From the NCBI RefSeq assembly GCF_000003855.2, contig NW_003101648.1, positions 354,300-365,075 of the forward strand: 10,776 nucleotides of DNA, read 5' to 3'. Shown here one piece after another: positions 7,556 to 10,776 of this stretch. A program made the position numbers and the translations under genes. The notes under the pieces were generated by a model that was not told the origin of the DNA, made no database searches, and worked only from the letters and a program-made list of their open reading frames with translations. The number at the start of each line of letters is the position of its first letter. Position 1 is the first letter of the stretch. Origin of the DNA: Blastomyces gilchristii SLH14081 (taxonomy: Eukaryota; Ascomycota; Eurotiomycetes; Onygenales; Ajellomycetaceae).

Positions 7556-8626
7556 CTAGAGTTTATAAATAACAGTATTAATGTCTTTATTATAATCAGA
7601 TTCTTAGTAAAGATTATAGTATTCTAACTTATCAGAATTTATAGTATAAAAGTCATATCTCAGCTTTTACAGATATCTTACTTATCTGAATGATTTTTAA
7701 GTAAACTTATTCATCTTATCAGAATATTCTTATCACTGAATCTTGAATCAGAGCTTATAATCTTACTTCTCTGAGTTAATAATTTCTTTAATCTGATATT
7801 CTCTTTCACTCTCTACTACTTTATAAACAGAGTGATAAGTCACAGAATTCTCTTCTAAGAATTTCTTATATTCACAGAGTAAAGAGACATGAAAGATATT
7901 ATATATCTATAACTTAAATAACAGTTTTAATCTGTAGAACTATAAACTAACTTTCTTCATAATCTTATAAGACTCTATCTATAAGAGATTCAGCTTTTTA
8001 CTAGATCTCTATATAATAATGTTTTTCAGACTTAGTCAGACTCTATCATCTTTCTTGAAACTCTTTATAATATACTTAAAGTTATAGTATCTCTTTTAAT
8101 ACTTTTGAGTCTTTCTCAAGAATTCACAGACTTTTTTCTAAATATTCTGAATTCTCTCAGTCTGTTCATAAGTATTATCACACTCTATAGTGTACTCTTA
8201 TAAGTTCATCAAGATTATTTATGAATAAGTCTTAGTAAGTATCTCAAAGAGAGTTTTATCTGTGCTGATATACTTTGAGTTATTATATATAAACTCTATA
8301 AGTAATAATTAATATACTCAGTTATTCTGATTATAATTGATAAAGTACTACAGATATTATTTTAATCTACTTATCAGATATTCTATCTGATCATCTATCT
8401 ATTAATAAAAAGCTGTGCTTAGATCTTATAAGATCTTCAGTATAGTTATCAGATCAGATTAGAACTCTCTTATAAAGATTAATTCTCTATCTAAGATAAT
8501 ATTCACAGACAATTCATGCAATCAGATTATATCACAGACAAAGATATAAGTCAAATTCTTTGACTTTAAGTTCTTATAAGTGAGTATAAAGTGTCACACT
8601 CTTTTTACTACAGATTCAAAAGATCT
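7556..8626 (-). pseudogene. RIP-degraded Ty3/gypsy chromovirus: integrase and chromodomain, 5' part missing
   Basis: A continuous minus-strand frame of about 355 codons, broken by many stops at Trp/Gln-like positions. It begins HFILTYKN near 8593, matching the integrase segment just after the first catalytic Asp, then HELSVNIILDRE (second Asp, GAT at 8491-8489), STAF...DDQIE (Glu, GAA at 8383-8381), FINYNQNN and LLLIEFIYNNSKYISTD, followed by KSFKKDD and NIFHVSLL of the C-terminal integrase domain (about 7880-8060). A chromodomain follows (about 7810-7660; EREYQIKEII, then EYSDKMNKFT). The Asp-Glu spacing is exactly D35E and both residues survive, unlike in the plus-strand gypsy copy. In chromoviruses the chromodomain directs integration to marked chromatin. 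Conserved Trp codons in the chromodomain have become stops. Reverse transcriptase and RNase H are missing; the frame meets the GC-normal island near 8626. Confidence 0.88.
7660..7810 (-). other. Chromodomain remnant within the chromovirus frame
   Basis: The segment starts with a Glu-Tyr-containing strand (REYQIKEII, about 7804-7780), the usual opening of a chromodomain, and ends with the EYSDKMNKFT block at about 7725-7700 that corresponds to the ENTWEP motif. The aromatic residues expected after the second strand are TGA or TAA stops, consistent with TGG mutation. It marks the end of the polyprotein and separates this element from the plus-strand gypsy, which lacks it. Confidence 0.75.
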
Positions 8627-8945
8627 GTTTTCAGAGCGCTCCACCACGAACTCGCTCAATTTTTCGAATAAGAACCCGCCGATAGATCCATCGAAAAGCC
8701 CTTGATCATACGAGCATTTTGACCCCATCGCCGACCGCATACCCCGTGTGGTGGTGGAGTTATCCAGCCAAACATGAACCAGACGTTGTTCGAAACTCCT
8801 GTGTGGGATTATCCCGCGTTCACCCCTACCACACCACAACCCCGGGCCAAATTGCCATACAAATTGTAAGGCAAAGAGACCTAGCCATATGTGCCAATCT
8901 TCTTGATTTTGGAAGATCCCCGACCTGTAATTGTGGAGATATCTG
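8627..8945. other. GC-normal island of unknown origin
   Basis: The composition shifts sharply near 8627: CpG, CCC and GGG become common. Frames are open on both strands: minus 8594-8953 (119 codons, piece RLVHVWLDNSTTTRGMRSAM) and plus 8719-8946 (75 codons). I recognise neither. The minus frame runs straight into the chromovirus integrase frame and ends at its first stop, so that join is a junction artefact. The island may be unique host DNA caught between transposons, the far 5' part of the LINE, or a piece of another element; no second copy exists in this window, which would explain why it escaped mutation. Confidence 0.5.
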
Positions 8946-9250
8946 AGAAGCAACTTCCATGAAAACCCTGTCTATCTTTGATGTTCCAAAACATCAACGC
9001 CAAGTCCCACCCACATACCGCCCTTCTCAATCTGGCCCATGTCTGGCAGAAAAATACAAAAAGATACCTTGGTAATAGTATCAAGCACATAATCAACAGA
9101 CATATCTGAAGCGCATTCTCCGTGAAAAACCCTCTCTGTCTTTACACCAAGTCCCACCCTTGTACCGCACCTTCCGATCTGGCTCATCCCCAGCAGAAAA
9201 GTACAAAAAGATACCTCAGCAACTGTATTTGATACATAATCAGCAGACAC
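8946..9250 (+). repeat. Two tandem GC-normal monomers (about 163 and 142 bp) at the 5' end of the right LINE
   Basis: Unit 1 runs from about 8946 to 9108 and unit 2 from about 9109 to 9250. Both begin with a block like tccatgaaaaccctgtc or tccgtgaaaaaccctctc, share aagtcccaccc and agaaa.gtacaaaaagatacc, and end in gatacataatcagcagacac-like sequence. Unit 2 lacks about 18 bp present in unit 1 after the ctgtctttg block. The left-hand monomer (2886-3097) is a third relative, resembling unit 1 at its start and unit 2 at its end. The array abuts the LINE leader, and copies carrying different numbers of units at the 5' end are the hallmark of LINE promoter monomers; that role is inferred. Open frames here (8881-9096 and 8972-9277, minus) are opposite the element and probably chance. 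Confidence 0.75.
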
Positions 9251-9512
9251 AACAACTATAAAATCAGTATATTTCAAGGTCTGACTGAGCCTTTGATCCC
9301 TGCACAGTGAGATATATTAAATCTAGTTTTAATATCTCAATATTCAATAGATTCTGCAAGAGATTGAGAACAGTAACACTAGATTTCTATTGAATTTGAG
9401 AATTAACTCTATATTGATATAATCATTGACAAAGTCTTCTATTTTGAGATATAAATAACCTGTTCCTCTACATCCCACTGATAATATTTATATTATTATA
9501 TAGAAACAGACT

Positions 9513-9567
9513 TATATTCTCTATAATATCAAGACTCTGAAGAGAAAAAGTCTTGATAGAGAATATA
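9513..9567. other. Long hairpin in the LINE leader (right copy)
   Basis: This is the reverse-complement counterpart of 2596-2650: a 24-base stem side (9513-9536) pairs with 9549-9567 around a 12-base loop (9537-9548), with the same short bulge. Stem sequence is identical in the two arms. Confidence 0.6.
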
Positions 9568-10146
9568 CAGTAGTGCATATCTTAGCAGTTTCTATCTCAT
9601 TCTTCTGCAGCAGTTAATGTAAAAAAAAGATCTTAGAATTAGTTTTTTACTTCTCTTAAAAAAGTAAGATGATTTTCTCTGAGTTTTATACAATATTCTT
9701 ACAAAGAATTAAAAACAGAGCTGTTTTCTGTCATAATTTCATATTCTTTTAAGTAAGAATTACTTTTTCAGTGACTGAAGAGCTTTCATTAATACTTAAT
9801 TCTTTTTTACACTCTTTATTAACTGATTTGAGTTGTACACTTATTGTGTGAGAAGAATTGAATGATTTAGAATAAAATTGAATAGTTTTAATCAATTTCT
9901 CTGTAAAAAATTAATTTATTTTTTGTCAGTTTTTCTCTCAAAAACTGTCATATTATCTGATTTATTATCAATTAATATCATACTTTTTCTCACTGTATCT
10001 CAAGAAAGAGATTGTAAAGATTTTATTGATTTATCTTAAAAATTGATTTTAGTTTATTAGATTCTCTTCAAAAATCTAATCTAGTTACTGAACTAGTGTG
10101 AAAAAAATCAGATGTTTTATATACAAAAGTCTTTTATTCTTCTTTT

Positions 10147-10270
10147 GAAACAGTCTGATCAACTTTTCAATTGAAAACAGACTTAGAAATCTCTTAATTG
10201 AAACAGTCTGACTAACTTTTCAAAAGAGTTCAATACATATCTCAATTGAAACAGTCTGATCAACTTTTTA
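10147..10270 (+). repeat. Tandem repeat upstream of ORF1 (right copy), spacing 53 and 48 bp
   Basis: Three copies of the block gaaacagtctgatcaactttt start at 10147, 10200 and 10248. The first interval is 53 bp as in the left arm, the second is 48 bp because of a small deletion in the spacer. The middle copy reads gactaac where the others read gatcaac, destroying the TGATCA palindrome. The array ends about 14 bp before the ORF1 start codon. Confidence 0.85.
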
Positions 10271-10283
10271 TTGAGTGAGAACA

Positions 10284-10776
10284 ATGAGTTCAAAAATACA
10301 CTCAGTTGATATGAAAAAAGATGCTTTCTCAAATACTGTTTCTGAGATTGAAATTCTGAAGAGAAGAAAGAAAGAAGAAATAGAGAAATAACAAGTTCTT
10401 GAAATACAGAAACTTGAAAAAGTAAGCAAGATTCTTGAAAAGCAGTATCTGAGTGAGATGAATGAAGAAGTTCTGTTAATTCTTCATACTCAGGCTAGAT
10501 AACTACAGAAGATGATCAAGTTCAAACTTGAAATTTCAAACACAGTTCAAAAAACATTGAAATTTTCTAGTACAATTACTGACTTCTCATCTTACTCTTC
10601 TTTCTCTTTTTCTACTTCTTCTTCTTCTTTGAATCAGAAGAAAACATATACTCAAGCAGCTGAATCTGCTGTCTCTAAACCTGCTATCTCAAAATATGCT
10701 CAAAATCCTGAGAAAACTGAGAGATATAATACTCATACTTCTATTCATAGAAAAGTGAAGAAAAAAATGTAAAAGA
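10284..10776 (+). pseudogene. RIP-degraded ORF1/Gag of a Tad1-like LINE, right copy, cut by the window edge
   Basis: The frame starts at ATG 10284 with the same N-terminus as the left copy (MSSKIHSVDMKKDAFS) and runs through the serine tract, LNQKKTYTQAAES and SAVSKPAISKYAQ to TAA at 10770-10772. Two in-frame stops are shared with the left copy: codon 36 (TAA, 10389-10391 here, 1767-1769 there) and the TAA after HRKVKKKM. One stop is private (TAA in the context CTAGATAACTACAG, where the left copy has CAA). Conversely, the left copy has TAA in TTTAAAAAACATTG where this one keeps CAA. The middle Gag region and zinc knuckles should lie beyond the window. Confidence 0.85.

Larger units (their letters stand above)
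9251..10283 (+). other. LINE 5' leader (right copy)
   Basis: Counterpart of 1875-2885 in inverted orientation. The first 40 bases still look unmutated, then composition becomes AT-rich near 9290. In about 180 bases compared at 9300-9480, I see about five transitions, all with the A or T in this copy, plus one transversion, so this part of the right copy is slightly more mutated than the left. It contains the hairpin and 53-bp repeats listed separately. Confidence 0.65.
9092..10776 (+). repeat. Right arm of a large inverted repeat
   Basis: Reverse complement of 1368-3097 with high identity; about 96% in the 180 bases I aligned by eye. Length differences are few: an extra stretch of about 9 bp in the left monomer, the SAISK repeat number, the serine tract and a 5-bp spacer deletion. 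The arm continues past the right edge of the window. Confidence 0.9.

Noticed and set aside
288..8626. Alternative genetic code with TGA, TAA and TAG read as sense codons
   Set aside because: Stops do coincide with expected Trp and Gln positions, but catalytic Asp/Glu and zinc-binding Cys/His codons carry the same transitions, and the GC-normal islands show ordinary composition. Mutation explains all of it.
8594..8953. 119-codon minus-strand frame as a protein gene
   Set aside because: It spans the junction between the GC-normal island and the chromovirus and simply stops at the first chromovirus stop. No family is recognised and the opposite strand is open as well.
8881..9277. Minus-strand frames of 71 and 101 codons in the monomers
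   Set aside because: They run antisense to the LINE and their similar peptides only reflect the tandem repeat.
1..10776. Mitochondrial origin of the AT-rich DNA
   Set aside because: The contents are nuclear-type LINE and Ty3/gypsy remnants with deamination scars and GC-normal islands; no mitochondrial gene, rRNA or tRNA was seen.

Overview
The window reads as a transposon graveyard from a filamentous ascomycete (Pezizomycotina-type) nuclear genome. Almost everything between about 150 and 10776 is very AT-rich, with practically no CpG and very little GG/CC. I recognise no intact gene. Three retroelement protein frames can be followed for hundreds of codons. In each, nearly every stop sits where a Trp or Gln codon is expected (TGG to TGA, CAA/CAG to TAA/TAG). 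Key Cys, His, Asp and Glu codons carry the same C-to-T or G-to-A type of change. This is the footprint of repeat-induced point mutation (RIP) or a related cytosine-deaminating defence.

Layout. 1-150: flank of ordinary base composition, possibly the edge of a host gene. 288-1874 (minus): nearly full-length ORF1/Gag of a Tad1-like LINE, read right to left. 1875-2885: its leader, with 53-bp tandem repeats and a hairpin. 2886-3097: a GC-normal monomer. 3110-4680 (plus): integrase and C-terminal tail of a Ty3/gypsy polyprotein lacking its 5' half. 4680-7555: degraded DNA with two tentative LTR-like segments, an 82-84 bp tandem repeat and a minus-strand cysteine/arginine-rich dead frame. 7556-8626 (minus): integrase and chromodomain of a second, different Ty3/gypsy element (a chromovirus), also missing its 5' half. 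8627-8945: a GC-normal island of unknown origin. 8946-9250: two tandem GC-normal monomers. 9251-10283: LINE leader again. 10284-10776 (plus): start of a second LINE ORF1 that runs off the window.

The dominant structure is a very large inverted repeat. Positions about 1368-3097 and 9092-10776 are reverse complements of each other, about 96% identical where I aligned them by eye, around a 6-kb centre of two convergent gypsy remnants. The arms share specific inactivating stops and also carry private ones, which suggests that an already mutated element was duplicated and then mutated again. The GC-normal monomers lie at the 5' ends of both LINE copies and look like LINE promoter monomers that escaped the mutation process. 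Nothing here is expected to make a working protein. The interest lies in the history of mutation and rearrangement and in the spared monomers.
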